The notes: generated by a model from the sequence alone, not told the origin. 64,000 nucleotides of DNA from Zygnema cylindricum (GCA_037447655.1 JBBHKE010003178.1:1-64000), one strand, 5' to 3'. Counted from the stretch's first letter, positions 22,150-35,139 are shown. Program-made: numbers and translations.

Positions 22150-24603
22150 TAAGGGTACGTCCCCATGTATTAAAGTATTTACTTTAGTCTGTCATTTTCA
22201 CCAAAAACGCAGTTTCGTACGATAAAAACTTTAGTCGTACAATCAAATCAATTCTTTAAAAGCACAGCAAACAACAAGTCGATACTTTGAATGTACTTCA
22301 TGTTTGTCGTCATTTTAGCGAATTTCGGTGTTTTCCTTTTTTCGACCCTCTGGCAAGAGAAGCATGTCAAAAAACTTCATCAAAAATCACCTCGCGAGGT
22401 GATTTCAAAGAAAGTACCGCCCAAACAACGAATGAAAACTGATCCAAGCACGTGCCACACAAGTGGGGAAATTTTGGGACGAGGGAGAGCACCCGCTATT
22501 TTTCTCCCTACACGTCACGTGCATGTACGGAAAAGACGAGCGTTTACGAAAAAAATCTACAGGGGTCTCGGACCTCCACTTTCATTCATGGGTCCTTTGC
22601 ACAATATTACGTCGTCGTTGCCTCTCCCCTCTCCCTCTCACACTATCGCTTTTACATCTCACTTTACAAAAAGAGGCACGACAATATTGTTATAAAATGA
22701 AAGATATTCAAAAAAATCACTGTTCTGACTACCTTTATGTATATTTTTATGGCAAGTCGAGTGAGAAAAGTCAGAAAAACGAAATCGGATAGCCATGGCA
22801 GAAAGTTCTTAAACTTTGTGACGTTGACGTTGTCACAAGTGAGCATGGCGTCACAATACCACAAAACCCTAAACATCTGCCATGTCACAAAATTACAAAA
22901 AACCAAACGTCTACAACTGTCGTTGTTTTTGTTGGCGTCACCAATTGTCAGAAGTTTCGTAGTCGTCTTCAACCATCACAAAGTTGTACCTACGTCTACA
23001 ACCGTCACATTTCAAAGTTACGATTTCATTTTTGCACATTGAGATGCTTTTAGAGTACCTAGGCCAATACAATACGGATCTTAACGGTATACTGTATTTT
23101 TTGCGTACAATAGGCATATTGTATGGGTGTACTTTCACCTACTTTTGAACTATGGTTTTACTCTTTTCGACTCCTGGGCAAGAGAATCAGCTAGTCAAAA
23201 AAGTTTATAAAAAATCACCTCGCGAGGTGACTTCAGGGAAAGTACCACTTAAACAACGATTGCATAACGACCCACGCACGCGCCACACGCACGAAAAAAT
23301 TTAGGACGATAAAAAAAATAAAGGTTGTCGCTTTGCGATCCGTACGATTTTTTTTTCAGGGGTCTTTTGCAACCAACGTCATTTCGCCAAGGAGAAATCT
23401 GCGATAGAGTACAGTACTGTAGCTTCTCTCCTTTTACCGTACGCTCTCCGTTGTAGTTTTTGCATACGTCATCATTCATAGTAAGTTTCGTAGTCGTTTC
23501 CAGTTGTCGCAAGTTGTACCCACATCTACACCCGTCACATTTCAAAGTTCCGATTTCATTTTTCGCACATAGGGACGCTTTTCAAAGTAGTACGGAACGA
23601 TTTACTGCAGTCCAAAATACTTTTTCAAAGTATCGCTTACATTGGGACGTACCCCTCCATGTAAGCGATACTTTGAAAAAGTATTTTGGACTGTAGTAAA
23701 GTGTTCCGTACTACTTTGAAAAGCGTCCCTATGTGCGAAAATGAAATCGGAACTTTGAAATGTGACGGTTGTAGACGTAGGTACAACTTTGTGATGTTTA
23801 ACGACGACTACGAAATTGGTGACGCTAACCAAAACAACGACAGTTGTAGACGTCTACATTTTTGTAATTTTGTGACATGGCAGATGTTTAGGGTTTTGTA
23901 ACATTGTGACGTCACGCTCACTTGTGACGTCATAGATTCAAGAACTTTTTGCCATGGATACCCGATTTTGTTTTCTCTATTTTTTTCGCTGTACTTGCCA
24001 TAAAAATATAAATGAAGGTAGTCAAAATAATTGTTTTTTAAATGTCTTTCATTTCATACTTGTTTTGTCGTGCCTTGTTCGAAAAAGTGTGAGATAAAGG
24101 GATAGTGTGAGAGGGAGAGGGGAGAGGCGACGACGATGCAAAATTCTACCGAGGACCCATGAATGAAATTGGAGGTCCGAGACCCTTGCAGATTGTTTTC
24201 CGTACATCCTCGTCTTTTCCGTACATGCACGTGACGGGCAAGGAGAAAAATAGCGAGTACTCTTCCGCGTCCTAAAATTTTCCCACTCGTGTGGCGCGTG
24301 CGTGGGTAATTTTTCATTCGTTGTTTGGGTGGAACTTTCCCTGAAATCGGGTCGCGAGGTGATTTTTGATGAAGTTTTTTGAGGGGCAGGATTCTCTTGC
24401 CCGGGGGTCGAAAAAAAGAAAACGCCAAAATGCGTTCAGATGACGACATACATGAAGTACATTCAAAGTATCGACTTGAGGTTTGTTGTAATTTTAAATA
24501 ATTCATTTTTTTATACGGCTAAAGTTTTTCTTGTACGGAACTGCGTTTTCGGTGAAAACGACATATTAAAGTCGATACTTTAATACATGGGGACATACCC
24601 TTA
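22150..24603. mobile_element. Foldback transposon, 2.45 kb, almost wholly inverted repeat
   Basis: The ends are TAAGGGTACGTCCCCATG and its inverse, flanked by TA. The left arm 22150-23055 pairs with the right arm 23690-24603, matching in the GAGTACTCGCTATTTTTCTCC, CACCTCGCGAGG and CATGTCACAAAATTACAAAA blocks. The centre holds a nearly perfect hairpin (arms 23533-23642 and 23659-23768). A third partial copy of the arm lies at 23150-23300. No transposase-like ORF is visible, so it must move with help from elsewhere if it moves at all. Confidence 0.8.
22384..22405. repeat. Perfect 22-bp palindrome, core CCTCGCGAGG
   Basis: A perfect inverted repeat about a CG centre. The same core recurs at 23215-23230, 39071-39094 and 39534-39557. 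Confidence 0.85.
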
Positions 24604-24834
24604 GAAAGGCGATTTGTTTTATTACTGTAATAGCGATACACTGTGTAGCCTTCGAGGTACATTTGTACTGTTGACCTGTTGTACATAAACTAATTGAGTT
24701 TGAAGTAAGCACGAAACATTCAGTACGAGAAAATTTCCGCACGAGTTGCTCGGTCTCCGCAGGAATCTGTGTCCACACTTTTCATTCATTGGACAATGGG
24801 AATATGGAGCTTGAATTTGAATTTGTTCATAGTA

Positions 24835-25681
24835 GTGTTGGGTATCGAGGACCAATTGCCGATATTCGATATGTACCGAATTTTAGGTACCCGATAATTG
24901 ATATATCGCCTCGATATATCGATTATCAAAATATCGCGATATTTTGCCGATATATCTCCGATATATCGCATCGTCGATATATCGAGGCATTTAAAAAAAA
25001 AATGAAATTTTTCACAAGTCTCCAAAGTCACGAGCCTTCGGACAAGATGACCGTAAAATCTTTGACGAAATGACATACGGTTTTTTCCTGAAAGTCAGCA
25101 GAGTGAAGGAGATCTTTGAGGTACATTGACGCGGTACACTTGCGAAGTACACGTACGTAATACGCAAGTACGGATTTCCATACGAAAATGGTCGGTTCTC
25201 AAATCTTTGACGATTTTAGAGATTTGATTGTCAACTTCCAAGAACCACTCAAATCAAAACACGTATGTAAAAACCTGTTAACAGAAGACACGCGATGTTA
25301 ACCGAGGCCTTTGTAATACATAAATTTTGATGTCCGTACTATTACAGATACCTCCTCATCTAACCTTACCCCAAATTAGTAATCATATGAATTACAGAAT
25401 TTGTACTTTTTTGTCGGTTACATTTTGCGGCGTCTACCTTTAAGTCACGGAACGAAAATCACGTCGTACGTGGCGTATCAGACAATTTATTTTTTTCGCT
25501 AAAATAACATATTATATTAAAATATAAAATAATAAATTTAAAAAAAATACTATATATCGCGATATATATCGCGATAATTTATATTGGTCTCGGTACGATA
25601 TATCGAGGAGTCTGCTCGATTGATATTCGATATATCGAATATCGAAATTATCGCGATATGAATTTACCCGATACCCAACAC
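24835..25681. mobile_element. 847-bp element with GTGTTGGGTATCG inverted ends
   Basis: The left end is GTGTTGGGTATCGAGG and the right end CGATACCCAACAC. TA flanks both sides (24833-24834 and 25682-25683). Both sub-terminal zones are rich in GATATATCG motifs. No convincing ORF is present. The right-flank TA is also the first base pair of the next element. Confidence 0.75.
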
Positions 25682-25884
25682 TACACCGCGCATCGTTATT
25701 AGCGTTGAGAAATTATTAGTGTAAAGAAAAAATTAGCGTCATTCATTCTAATTTAGTGCCAGGAGACGTGGCAGATTATGGTCCACGACCTTAAATAGTG
25801 TAGTTTATTCTATTTAAGGTATTAATGTCAAAATTTTGGGGTGCCGATATAGAGTTCATAACGCTAATAACGATTCGCGGTGTA
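25682..25884. mobile_element. 203-bp TACACCG MITE
   Basis: The ends are TACACCGCGCATCGTTATTA and its near inverse TAATAACGATTCGCGGTGTA. It is noncoding and abuts elements on both sides. Confidence 0.8.
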
Positions 25885-25892
25885 GTTCATAG

Positions 25893-26437
25893 TACACCGT
25901 GAATCGTTATTAGTGTCAAAGTCACTAATTTGGGATCTTAAAATTTTGATTTTTTTCCTCAAGTAGGATACATGATTTTATATTTTCCTTGACGTTAATT
26001 AAGGTTCCGTACAAAATAGCGTAGAGAACGAAAGTACAATAAGTTTTAAATAGTATGGTGTACGATTGATGTCAACCGTACATAAATGTACCTTTTCAAG
26101 TGAAAATTTTACAAAAAATGAATTAAATCAGACGTGCACGCATAGGAACGTGCGCTCAAAAAAACGGGATTGGTCTGACATTTAAATTAGTATTGCATGT
26201 ACGGCATTTGTAATTTTCGATGGCGTACGATTTCTAATATTTTGTACGGATACATATAGTAATGTATGTAATCGTACGGCGAAAATTGCATTTTTTGCTG
26301 TTCCCAAATTAGCATTAACGCCGAAATTAGAATACACCTTTTTTTTTTTTAACTTTCAAATTCTTAATTAGCATCAATTACGGTAAATTTTCTTAAACAC
26401 TATTTAAACTTTGACACTAATAACGATTCGCGGTGTA
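25893..26437. mobile_element. 545-bp TACACCG-family element (full copy)
   Basis: The ends are TACACCGTGAATCGTTATTA...TCAAAG and the inverse ending CGCGGTGTA. The half copy at 20956-21315 matches its right part. No coding capacity is visible. Confidence 0.8.
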
Positions 26438-26753
26438 CTACACCGTGAATCGCTATTAGCGTAATGAAATAGATAGCGTAATGAAACAATTAGCGTTATT
26501 TACGCTAATTGGGAATTGCAGTTATTCCCAAAAAAATATTTATTCTAATTTTTAAACTGCTTTGTAATAATTGTCGGCGCATAATATCTTCACGCTAAAA
26601 TATGTGCTTGTACAAAATTGTTCAAATCGTACGCCGTCACGTTTTTGTGACATCCTCGTCATTTTTCCCAGAGCACATTTACATGCGCTCGCGTTAGCGT
26701 AAATTTGTTTTCTGTACTTTTTTTTACTTCAAAAAGTACAAAATAATACGAAT

Positions 26754-27099
26754 CTGACAGTCCGTACACCATACTATTTAGAAGGGCACTATATTACAGT
26801 TATGAACCCTATTTGGTGGAGTACCTCAAATAACGTTTAAAAACATTTAGAATGATTAATTCTATTTGGGAATTTGCCCAAAAAAAACGGTGTACCTCAT
26901 TTAGAGTCATGAACGCTACACCGTGAATCGCTATTAGCGTGTTGGTCGCTAATTGAGGTACCCTGTTTTTTTTGGGCAAATTCTCAAATAGCATTAGACA
27001 TTCTAAATGTTCCTACACGTTATTTGAGGTGTTCCATAAAATAGGATTCATGACTCTAATATAGTGCCATCGTAAATAGTGTGGTGTACGGTCTGTCAG
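26754..27099. repeat. Long palindrome inside the composite element
   Basis: The arms 26754-26910 and 26945-27099 are near-inverse (CTGACAG...CTGTCAG, GGGCACTATATTA / TAATATAGTGCC). A TACACCGTGAATCG terminus lies at the very centre (26917). Confidence 0.75.
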
Positions 27100-27483
27100 A
27101 GACGTACTTTTTTGTACTTTTTCAAGTAGAAAAGTACAGAAAAGATATTCACGCTGTCAAGGAGTCGCGCTAACATGTAATTGCGTAAATATTTTCCGGC
27201 ATTCGCGGATGTCAAAAAAAACGCGACGGCGTACGATTTGAACAATTTCGTAAATGCACATATTTTAGTGTGGAGATATTCTGCACCGAAAATTTTTACA
27301 AAGCAGTTTGCAAATTAGAGTATACGAAAAATTAGAATAAAAATTATTTCAAAAAAAAAACGACATTCCCAATTAGCGTAAATAACCATAGAGGTTTCAT
27401 TCGTTAAAATTTTGATTTTTTTACGATTATGCATTCTTTTTAGGGTTTTTTTGAACTTTTCGTAAATTTCGTATACTTTTCGT

Positions 27484-27529
27484 GTACGGATGTAATGTAC
27501 GGATGTAATGTACGGATGTAATGTACGGA
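27484..27529 (+). repeat. 13-bp tandem repeat, 3.5 copies
   Basis: GTACGGATGTAAT is repeated three times, then GTACGGA. Confidence 0.95.
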
Positions 27530-27867
27530 ATTTCTAGAAAAAGGTTGAAAGTACACCGTGAATCGCTGTTAGAGTTAAGAAATCGATATAGTTTCCCATG
27601 CTTTTAGGGTAGCCGCGAAAGTGTGTGTTCACATATTCGACGGCCTGAATATGTGCGAACACGTTCTCGCGATTTTCTCTTGTCTTTTATGACTTGCAAT
27701 CAAATCTCAGTACGCTTTTTCGTGCGACGCACTCAATTTTCCCTTTCGACGCCATTCTCTGACACTTAATTTGTACGTCTGTACTAAATAATGAGCAGTT
27801 TTAGTACGGAATAACACATTTTTACGTTACACTATCTATAAATATTCGACATTAGAATAGTTAACGC

Positions 27868-28459
27868 TACACCGTCGATCGTATTTAGCGTGTAGAAATT
27901 ATTAGTGTGTACAATAATTTAGTGTCATGTACACTAATTTTGACTTAGAAAAATTTCGAAAAAAAAGGTATACACTAATTTTTCAACGAACGCCAATATG
28001 GGTACAGCTGATTTGTCGAGAGGATATTCACAGTAATTTAAGTGAAAGTACAAATTCTGACAATTCGTACACTGTCGCATACTTTCACTCTAATTAATTC
28101 CTAACTCTAATTTCGGTTTTTTAGGGGTTTTTTTAAGGCAGCACGCGACAAATAAATGACACTAAAACAGGTACAAGTACGAAATCTTTTAATTCGTACA
28201 CCGAATTTCGTGTGATAGCAAATAGTTTATTAAAAAAATCCGTACTTGTATAATTAGAAAGTACATTTTTATACGCACCGACACGTTCCGTACTCCTCAC
28301 TAATAAAAAATACATAAATTAAAATGGTGTACACTAATTGTTCATCTCGTAATTAGCGTACAGGAAAAATTAGTATCATTTACCCTATTTTAGGTAAAAC
28401 CCTCAAAATTTAGGGGCGCTGAATTAGTGTTCAACACGCTAAATACGATCGACGGTGTA
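27868..28459. mobile_element. 592-bp TACACCGTCGATCG element
   Basis: Ends TACACCGTCGATCGTATTTA and the exact inverse TAAATACGATCGACGGTGTA. It is a sub-family with GTCGATCG in place of GTGAATCG. Confidence 0.8.
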
Positions 28460-28790
28460 GTTAAACAGTACCAATGTTCATGTAAACTTTTTTTTGAGTT
28501 AAATTTGATTAACTGCAATGTTTTTACGTACATGCGCGTGATGGGCAATGAAAAAAAATAGGGAGTACTGTACTCTCCTTTGTGCTAATAAAAAACCCGG
28601 TACTTTAATACATGGGCACACACCCTAAGTTGTAGTAGTACTTTTGATGAATTTTTTCGTATTTTTATTTTATAATAAAGTCAAAGTAGGTCAACGCATT
28701 TTAAAAAATCTGAAATTTTGAATAATGCGCATATGCATTCTTTTTCAAAGTTTTTTACCGTGCGCATACTACGAATGAAACCTCTATGAT
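28460..28790. other. Transposon remnants
   Basis: This includes a foldback-type right end (TACTTTAATACATGGGCACACACCCTA, 28601-28626, as in the 22150 element) and the inverse of the 27400 arm. No genes are seen. Confidence 0.5.
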
Positions 28791-28867
28791 AACGCTAATT
28801 GTTTCATTATGCTATCTATTTCATTACGCTGATAGCGATTCACGGTGTAATAGCGATTCACGGTGTA

Positions 28868-29064
28868 GTGTTAATGTCTTTTTCTTAAAACATATTTTCT
28901 CCGTACACACATGTCCGATTGTGGATCTGACGGTTGCGATCGAAAGTTAAGATTCTCAGCTTCCGATTGGCGGTCTCAAATTCAAAATTGGACAATTGTG
29001 TACGGATAAAAGATGTTTTAAAATGGCGAAAAAAACATCGACACTAATAACGATACACGGTGTA
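28868..29064. mobile_element. Palindromic MITE copy
   Basis: It follows the pattern CTTAAAACATATTTTCTCCG...CGTACACA...TCTGACGGTTGCGA...CGGAT-AAAAGATGTTTT...AACGATACACGGTGTA. The left end is slightly damaged and a TACACCG end is duplicated in front of it (28849 and 28867). Confidence 0.75.
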
Positions 29065-29109
29065 CTTCCGTTTCGTACTTCACCTTAAGTCATTGATACT
29101 GTGTGTGGA

Positions 29110-30310
<1,201 letters not shown>

Positions 30311-30825
30311 CCATCTACACGGAATTTTGTTTTTTTGTGACATTACACTCGTTTTGTGACACGAAAATTTGGTTTTTTTTTTTTTTTTGTTTTATCTGAA
30401 CCTAAATTATCTTCAATAGTTTTGCTTACGGCCTTCATTCTGATTAAAACTCAAAAGTTTTGTTAAAATCAAATATAAAATAAAATCAAATAAAACCTGC
30501 CTCTTTGTACATATATATGTATATATGTGTATATCTATTATGTTCTGATGCTCAAATCCTCCGATAAGTGTCACAGCAGTCCATTGAGAAAAAAATGATG
30601 CTTTTTTCCATAATTGTTTATATGTTTATGTATTTTATTATTTCATTTTTTAATGTTTTGTAATTGTTGTATTTACAGTTTATGTGTTTTCATCTCATGT
30701 TTTGAGCCATCAATCTATTATTTTAAGTGTTGCTTTATCTATTACTATTTTAGGGAATTCATTGTGTGTGTGGGAGGGGTGTGTTTTCTTCTTCTTCTTA
30801 TTATTATTATTTTGTTTCTATCCAA

Positions 30826-33464
30826 ATGACATGCATATTCACTTCTCTTAAAAAATTTATCGACAAAGTTTTTTATGAATTGGCGGACATGGATAGCGAT
30901 CAAACTGCGGGTGAAAAAACAATCAACTTTACGGAGCTCTACATTGGAATTCTCTTAGTTTACAAGTGAGAGGACAACCCTCTCTCCTCCTCCCTCCCCC
31001 CTCTCCCTCCTCCTCCTCCCTCCCTCCCTCCCTCCCTCCCTCCGCTAGACGTATGACATAGACATAGTTTTAAAGTGCGAAAATGTATGGAAACACTATA
31101 TGTGGTTACTTTGTCTAATATGCATATTTAAGTATACGGGAGCACTATATGTGGTTACCCCTGTTATATTGTGTATTAAACCGTTAACTACTCATATAAT
31201 ATGAGATAACCACGTATAGTGTTTCCACACGTTATCCCATATTGCTATTGTGGCTGTGGGACATAGCACGTTGGATTTTGTCTTTTTTACCTTCGATGAT
31301 AAAAGTTTTTTATGTTACTTTTAATTGATGTGAACTCTCTTTTATTATATGATGTTTTGTTTTGTGTTTTATTTCACTTAATCTGGGACCTTTTCTCTTT
31401 TAACTTTATGTTGTTTTTGTTTTATTTTATTCGTATGCCCTATTTTGACATCTGATATTATAGCTGATGCTTGGTTATTTTTACATCAATCATAGAAGAT
31501 AGTATATAGAACATCAAATAAAAGATGGTAAATAGGACATCGAATATAGATGATGGTTTATAAAAGTTTAAATATAGAAGATGGTATATAGAAGGTCAAA
31601 TAGAGAAGGTAGTACTATCAAATATGGAAGAGGTATATAGAACACCAAGATGGTTCATAGAACATCAAATTCAAGATGGTAAAAAGACATCAAATATAAA
31701 AGATGGTATACTGAACATCAAATGTGGAAGAGTAGAACATCATATATGTATTTGATGTATTTTTACCATCTTCTATTTGATGTTCAACGTACCATCTTCT
31801 ATAATTGATGTTCTATATACTGAACATCAAAATAAAGATGGTAAAGGGAACATCAAATAAAAGGTGGTAAAAATGCATCAAATATATATATATGATGTTT
31901 TATATACCATCTTCTATATTTGATGTTTTAAAAACTTTCTACATTTGACCTTCTGTACACCATCTTCTATATTTAAAGCTCTCTATAAACCATCTTCTAT
32001 CTTTGATGTTCTACATACAATCTTCCATATTTGACCTTCTGTATACCATCTTCTACCTTTAAAAGTCCTATAAACCATCTTCTGTTTTCAATGGTCTATA
32101 CACCATCTTAATGTTTAGTTTTGCTATATATCGTCTTCAATATTTGATATCCTATGGTTCATATCGCATGATACATTACGTCTTGTGTTTCATGTTCTTA
32201 TGTTTTTATGTTAGCGTCCTATGCACCGGAACTAAACTGCAAAAACCGTGTCATACTATAAGTGGTCTCATAAGCCTGTTTTAACCCTTTTCTGCAACTT
32301 TTTAAACGACAAATTTTGAACGTCGTAAAATTGGTCTCGTCATGGTGGATTGATGCCCTATATACTCTGTCCTTGTACTTGCTTAACTGGTGATGTCTCT
32401 TTTCTTTTGTCGATTCCCAATTTGAGATCCGTGTCCAATGTTCTGTTTTTTTAAATATATGTTCAACTATTATCATATGTTCTTGTGTTCAATAATTATT
32501 ACATTCTTGTGTTCAATAATTACTATACCGTCCTGTGTTCATTAATTATTATACCTTTTTATTATATTATTTTATGGGCGATGGGGTACAGTGAGATCAA
32601 CAAATCGATGCCGGGTCAAGTTCATTGCAACCCTCCTACGAGACAGGAGGTGACCAAGGCGATAAAGGTAAAGGAAATTTGCACCGTAGATCGGTAGTAG
32701 AGTTTTTCACACAAGTTTGGTTCTGTATTTTCTTTTTCTTTCTTTTTTGCTCTCTGAACACAAAATAGCGTTAATAACACCCATTGTTTTCTTTCTTAAC
32801 GACGGATCTGACTGCTGTTTTGTTATTTACTAGAATGGTGCAATTCATTCTTTGTAAATGTTGTTAGAAAAATCTTGGGGCCTTGATTCGTTCAATCCTT
32901 TCTTTTCTCCATATGCTTATTAATTTTTTACCCTTGCATTTTTACAAATGTTGGTTGTGTATTCTTCGTTTATTCTTTGTTTGTTCCTCATTGATTCTTC
33001 ATTTGCTCTTCGTTTATTCTTCATGTTTTCTTTCGTTACTCTTCCTTTATTCTTCCTTCATTCTTCATTTATTCTTCATTTATTCTTCGTTTATTCTTTG
33101 TTTATTCTTTGTTTATTTTTCATTTGTTTTTTCTTTACTCTTCCTTTATTCTTCGTTTATTCTTTATTTGTTATTGTTGTTGTTTTGGCGAGGACTATTG
33201 CAGACATTTGACAAAAATTCGGACGGCGTTTTAGATCGAGATGAATTTGAAGTCTTTGTACTCCACTTCACCGATACCACGACAGTACAAGTTTTGAGGA
33301 ACGTTTTTGTCCTATGCCTACTTGTTCCCTCTCTCGTTTTTGTAACCAAAAAGGCAACAAAATCTGTGAAAGGCGTCGGTCCTGTGGTCGAAAAAGTTCC
33401 CGGAGCACTTTTGGCCATGGGATACATGGCTCTTTTGTCAGCTGCTGGTTTGAAGCCCAATTAG
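30826..33464 (+). CDS. EF-hand calcium-binding protein, plant family (3 exons)
   Basis: The exons are 30826-30965, 32592-32667 and 33204-33464, with introns GTGAGA...AG (1626 bp) and GTAAAG...CAG (536 bp). The joined frame gives about 158 residues. The first EF-hand loop (DMDSDQTAGEKTINFTEL) has extra residues and no Gly at position 6, so it is likely inactive. The exon 1/2 join gives LYIGILLVYN-EINKSMPG. The second loop DKNSDGVLDRDEF is canonical and should bind calcium. A hydrophobic stretch (FVLCLLVPSLVFVTKKA) and the basic/Gly segment KSVKGVGPVVEKVPG follow, then a second hydrophobic end. This layout (ELYxxxLLVYNxINKxxPG, second EF hand, VTKKAT...VPGVGKVV) is, from memory, that of a plant EF-hand family with a membrane-associating C-terminus. 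The start is uncertain: the ATG at 30826 is the first in frame, but no good acceptor lies upstream and an additional first exon is possible. Confidence 0.8.
30975..31044 (+). repeat. (CCCT)n microsatellite in intron 1
   Basis: CCCTCC units run just downstream of the first donor site. Confidence 0.9.
31084..31232. mobile_element. Small inverted-repeat element in intron 1
   Basis: GGAAACACTATATGTGGTTA at the left pairs with TAACCACGTATAGTGTTTCC at the right (18 of 20). About 145 bp, noncoding, with a third internal copy of the end (GGGAGCACTATATGTGGTTAC). Confidence 0.7.
31491..32150. repeat. Inverted array of about 30-bp AT-rich repeats in intron 1
   Basis: The left half (31491-31745) repeats units like GAAGATGGTATATAGAACA + TCAAATATA. 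The right half (31760-32150) repeats the inverse, such as CCATCTTCTATATTTGATGT. Units vary in length and sequence. The transcript of intron 1 could fold over several hundred bases. Confidence 0.85.
32955..33175 (+). repeat. TTCTTCGTTTATTC-type tandem repeat in intron 2
   Basis: Imperfect 12-14-bp units (ATTCTTCGTTT, ATTCTTCATTT) form nearly the whole 3' half of intron 2 and supply the pyrimidine-rich tract before the CAG acceptor. Confidence 0.85.
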
Positions 33465-34755
33465 TTCAATTAGTTTCATTAATGAGAAGACCAAGAAAAG
33501 TCTTAAGAAAGTTAATGACTAATGACTCTCATCTCGTCTCGTCGTCTCTGGTCTTAATGACTTTCTTAAGAATTTTTTGAATAGTTGTGCTGTTGAGACC
33601 ATGTAAAACCGCCGTATTGATTTTGTTTTTGGGAGAAGTTGAAAAAAGTGTACCGTTTTAACGATTTTGGAGGAGAACAGTGACGAACGAAGGTGTCGAT
33701 AGTTGTTTTCCCTCAGTCGTTTTTCGTCTTTAGTTGGTACGTTAAATGTTGTTGGACAACATTGATAGTGGAAGCTGTTATTTTCACTGTTTTTTGTGTA
33801 TTATTTACTCGAGAGTTATTAGAAATAGTAAACATCGCTATTTGAAATGTGCTTAAAATGTTGAGTTTATTTAGAACTTTTCTTGCTTAAATAAATGCAA
33901 GAAGTTTGATAGCATATTGAGTTATTTTTTAGCTTAAAGCTTGGAGATGTGTAGACATCCTCCTGATTTTTGTCGTCTTAAAATTTTGTCGGTTCTTTTT
34001 TACGTATGTATCAACTGTTGGTTAATACCACCTTTCTTCAATACATCTTGGTTTTAGGGTTATTTGTTGTTTACTATGGTTTTCTTGAGTTTTTTGGGGT
34101 TTTTCAGCTGAATTTTAAAACCTGTCCATCTTTCTTTTGCCTCCGAATACTGAGTTTTTTTTTCAATCCACACTATATGGGGTATGAATTGTTTAGTGTA
34201 TAATTTTCCCCTTTTTAAGTTGGTTATAAATATCTTCCTTTCTAACATTTTTGGCGTTGATTTTAAGACTCAGTTGTATGTGTAAGTTTTTGGTATTGCT
34301 CATCTTGCTAATGGTATATATATTTTTTAAAATTTAAATTAAAATACAACCACAGTATCCACCGTCACCGTCTTCACCCCAACGGCATTCGGAAGACGGC
34401 CCCGGTGTGTGGTATTCATTTAGGGTTTTCTTATTTTTTTGTTTGTTTTTTTTTCTTTTTTTTTCTTTTTTGTCTTTCAGTTACATTCAATCTAATTCCT
34501 TACCTCATGGGCTTTCCCTTTCTTTTTTATAAAGGACAAGAAGTATTGACTCCCATCCATATTGTATCGAAACTTTGATTTTAGAGATCATCACCTAGTA
34601 TTGTCCTCAACACTTTTAGTGTGGACTAATATGGTATATGAGCGAAAGTTGTTCAAAATGTCAACTCTATGTGTTTTGGTTACTACAAATATGTGTATTG
34701 CACAACTTTTTATGTGTGGAATGAATGTAAAATAGGGGAACATTTCCTCACTCAG
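33465..34755. other. 3' flank of the EF-hand gene, no clear gene
   Basis: This includes the presumed 3' untranslated region. One short GC-rich block, 34356-34404, has acceptor-like (CACAG) and donor-like (GTGTGT) borders and open frames, so it could be an isolated exon. Nothing nearby supports it. Confidence 0.5.
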
Positions 34756-34971
34756 TACATCGTGAATCGATTAGTTTTGATAATTTTTTTGCCACTTAAA
34801 ACATATTTTCTCTATACATACTTGTCGGATTGTGAATCTGACGGTTGCGACTGAAAGGTAAAATTCCCAGCTTCCAATTGGCAGTCTCAACTTGAAAATC
34901 AGACGAGTGTGTACCGAGAAAACATGTTTAGGAGGCAAAAAAACCATTAACGCATAACGATTCACGGTGTA
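34756..34971. mobile_element. Palindromic MITE copy
   Basis: TACATCGTGAATCG at the left and CGATTCACGGTGTA at the right. The body is TTTGCCACTTAAAACATATT...GAATCTGACGGTTGCGACTG...CATGTTTAGGAGGCAAAAAAAC. Same family as 36267, 49954 and 28868. Confidence 0.82.
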
Positions 34972-35139
34972 GTGTGGCCTCATGATATATGAACAAAAGG
35001 ATATTTGGTGGTACTTCAAATTGGATTGACGTATCAGTTCAATTCAAAGCATGAAAGTTTGGAATGCAAGTAGCAATGATACTCTAATTAGGACAATTTG
35101 TCTCTGTGTTAGTTTTTTCTGCAACATTTTTTCATTTAG

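Larger units (their letters stand above)
26439..28849. mobile_element. Composite TACACCG element with nested insertions
   Basis: The left end (26439) reads TACACCGTGAATCGCTATTA then GCGTAATGAAATAGATAG. The matching inverted right end (CTATCTATTTCATTACGC...CGGTGTA) is at 28800-28849. The arms again pair over long stretches: 26440-26900 with 27100-27400, and CATAGAGGTTTCATTCG at about 27389 with its inverse at about 28770. A separate element sits inside at 27868-28459. Confidence 0.65.

Noticed and set aside
31491-32150. Spaced repeats resembling a CRISPR array
   Set aside because: Units are variable, inverted in the second half, and lie in an intron of a eukaryotic gene.
34356-34404. Isolated 49-bp exon
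   Set aside because: Splice-like borders only. There is no neighbouring coding block and either strand could be read.
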